In this document: positions 62,201 to 64,000 of the stretch, in pieces
Numbering within the stretch: the first letter of the stretch is position 1
Layout: each line of letters starts with the position of its first letter
Translations under genes and position numbers: made by a program
Notes under the pieces: generated by a model
What the model saw: the letters and a program-made list of their open reading frames with translations, nothing else
Told to the model about the DNA's origin: nothing
Database searches by the model: none
NCBI GenBank assembly: GCA_004794655.1
Contig: SMMW01000080.1
Location: forward strand, 2,194,501-2,258,500
Direction of reading: 5' to 3'
Source of the DNA: Marisa cornuarietis
Lineage: Eukaryota > Mollusca > Gastropoda > Architaenioglossa > Ampullariidae
Length of the DNA stretch: 64,000 nt

Positions 62201-63060
62201 ATAAGTAGAAAAGGCTATTAAAAGTTTTCTTAATAAGCTGTCATTACTTGAGTTTCCTCAACAAGATTTGCTGTGAAGTGTTTTCTTGTCACCGTGTTTA
62301 TTGGGGACCTTCGCTGGTTAGACTAATGTACCGAGGATATCTGTCGTTATGCCGGTATTTTATATGTAATAGGCATGACATTCCACACTCACTACGCCAT
62401 GACACATGTAACTGGAATGTGGCCTGGTTACTGACAGTGTCATGACATGACCTAATTACGCGGAAGTCTTAATGACAAGGTCACAAAGCGATTCTCTTGT
62501 GTGTGAAACAGTTTGATCATAGAGATTGTTTTCAGTAGTCTCTCGAGCATATATTTATATACTTTTATTTAACGCCTACTTACAGTGTTTCTCAAGTTTC
62601 CTGTTAATCGAATGTAAATTTGCACATCTTTAATCTATTAATAATTTGAGACTCATACCTGTCTGCCTTGTATACATTGTATACATTTATACTCTGCCTG
62701 CAATTTACCTAATCAGCTAACCCATACTCCTGTTTCTTTTTAGGTGGCTAGTTTTAAGCTTCTACAAATCCGCTTGATTAGGTTTAATTAAAAAATAATC
62801 GATTTGGGTCGATTCGTGTCCTTGCCCTTAATTTTCCGGAAGGAAGGGTGTGAACCAGGTTGACATGTCGTCATTATGTTTAAATAGCGATGATAGATTC
62901 CCGATATTACTCAGATATTCACACCACAAAAACATGCTCAATAAACTTCGCACTCTTCAATGTCATTCAGAGAAGTCAAGGGCTCATCGTCCAGACATGC
63001 GACAGTAGGTAAGACTACACGAGTTACAACTTTCTACACCTGGAACAAAAAGCAGTAATA
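59241..63060. other. Intergenic; no gene recognised
   Basis: A frame at 61867-62154 (95 codons, several Cys, with CKTCDVTKL) is the only mildly protein-like stretch, but I see no family match and no splice partners. A short GGCA run lies at about 60691-60712. Confidence 0.35.
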
Positions 63061-63064
63061 CTGC

Positions 63065-63065
<1 letters not shown>

Positions 63066-63115
<50 letters not shown>
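63066..63115 (+). repeat. (ATA)n microsatellite
   Basis: About 16 perfect units; it could be the decayed tail of an ATT-tailed retroelement, but no element body is recognisable beside it. Confidence 0.95.
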
Positions 63116-63116
<1 letters not shown>

Positions 63117-63756
63117 TCTTGCTTACCTTATAGTATCAAATAATTTGTCTGCATGACCTTTTAAGACATTGTGCTATCAATGCACATCTTATCTACAATC
63201 TCTAACACCTGCTTGCTGGCTGCAGTACTTGTGCACCTGTTTAGATGTTACCCTTGTGTCTATTTGTGCGTTTGTGTGCATTTCTATAACCGTTTGGCTG
63301 ACACCTGCTGGTGTGTGAATGGCCTGTTAGAGGAATCTGAGGAAGTTTCATAAACAGTTATGCGGAAATGGTTTCAGATGTTGGCTTATTACCAGCTTTA
63401 TTTCTTATTCTCAAATTGAAAGCTCCAAGATTCTTTGTTTATCATATTTTAAAGTATAATTTTTACCCTAATTAATTATGGAGACGGTGGGGCTATCAAG
63501 TTGTAAATAAGCCCACAGCTCTCATGTCTATGTATACAATACCGGAGACTAATAAAAGCAATGACAAACCTAAAGTTTACAGATCAGTGCTTACAAAAGA
63601 GCAGACTGAGCTTAAAAAAAACAATGAGGTAAGATCTATTATTAAACACTGTACCAGATGGCCTTTATCCAGGCGGGATAAATAATGCGGTGAAGGCAAG
63701 GCACGTGACCTTGTCCTTGTATTAAACTGAAGGTTGGTGTTAAATAGTTTCAAGCG

Positions 63757-63802
63757 GATATTCGATAAGCTCTGATAAGTTCTGATAAGCTCTGATAAGC
63801 TG
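63757..63802. repeat. 11-bp tandem repeat, about four copies
   Basis: GATAAGCTCT or GATAAGTTCT units repeat four times before the sequence changes to GTCAGAAC. Confidence 0.85.
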
Positions 63803-64000
63803 TCAGAACAAGGTGCAGTAGGATCGTCTTCGCATGGTCGGACAGAGTTGTAACATCAGTGACTCGCATAGTAATCACTTTTTTATTTAAAGGACGAGGA
63901 CATATCTATAGATACCGCCCTTGAACAGGAACTGCGATTATTAATAGAAAAATGCTGCTACTGTTGATGCATAGTTTTTAAGTAGTTCACGAATCTCTGA

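Overview
The window is animal nuclear DNA. It has split genes with GT-AG introns, low coding density, long microsatellites, a tRNA-derived SINE, a LINE remnant and several inverted-repeat transposons. Gene content and style fit a lophotrochozoan, most likely a mollusc and perhaps a gastropod. That assignment is an inference from style, not from a diagnostic sequence.

Layout, left to right. (1) 1-8023 holds the last eight coding exons of a TCP11-like gene (TCP11L1 type, + strand); its first exon(s) lie left of the window or were not recognised. Its introns carry a 136-bp MITE with target duplication, a probable solo LTR and small LINE-tail fragments. (2) 8024-18820 is mostly non-coding, with a 5'-truncated LINE, a broken THAP-domain fragment and an antisense SINE. 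(3) 18838-25112, 38499-44806 and 49159-54997 are three tandem, same-strand genes for inhibitor-of-apoptosis (IAP/BIRC) proteins, here called A, B and C. All encode BIR1, BIR2, UBA and a C-terminal RING and share most intron positions and phases, so they are tandem duplicates. (4) Between A and B lie a degenerate Ty3/gypsy pol fragment, a degenerate THAP/transposase-like fragment, a degenerate SINE, a roughly 4.5-kb inverted-repeat element with internal duplications, and a 45-bp minisatellite. (5) Between B and C are very long CTAT and TTTC microsatellites. (6) 54998-64000 has no gene I can support; it holds a 30-bp minisatellite, a perfect 27-bp inverted repeat and simple repeats.

The predicted IAP reading frames close exactly: 879 aa (A), 877 aa (B) and 510 aa (C). 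A and B carry a roughly 360-residue N-terminal extension, fused in one exon to BIR1, that begins with a signal-peptide-like hydrophobic segment; C lacks it. The BIR2 Trp of the IBM-binding pocket is present in all three while BIR1 lacks it, suggesting that BIR2 binds caspases or IAP antagonists and BIR1 does something else. The RING and UBA domains point to ubiquitin ligase activity.

The most unusual points are the signal-bearing extension of A and B, a minisatellite in B that multiplies a splice acceptor nine times just upstream of the real one, a BIR2 exon identical in protein between A and B although other exons have diverged, and transposons sitting at the introns of copy A. No searches were run; all calls come from reading the sequence.
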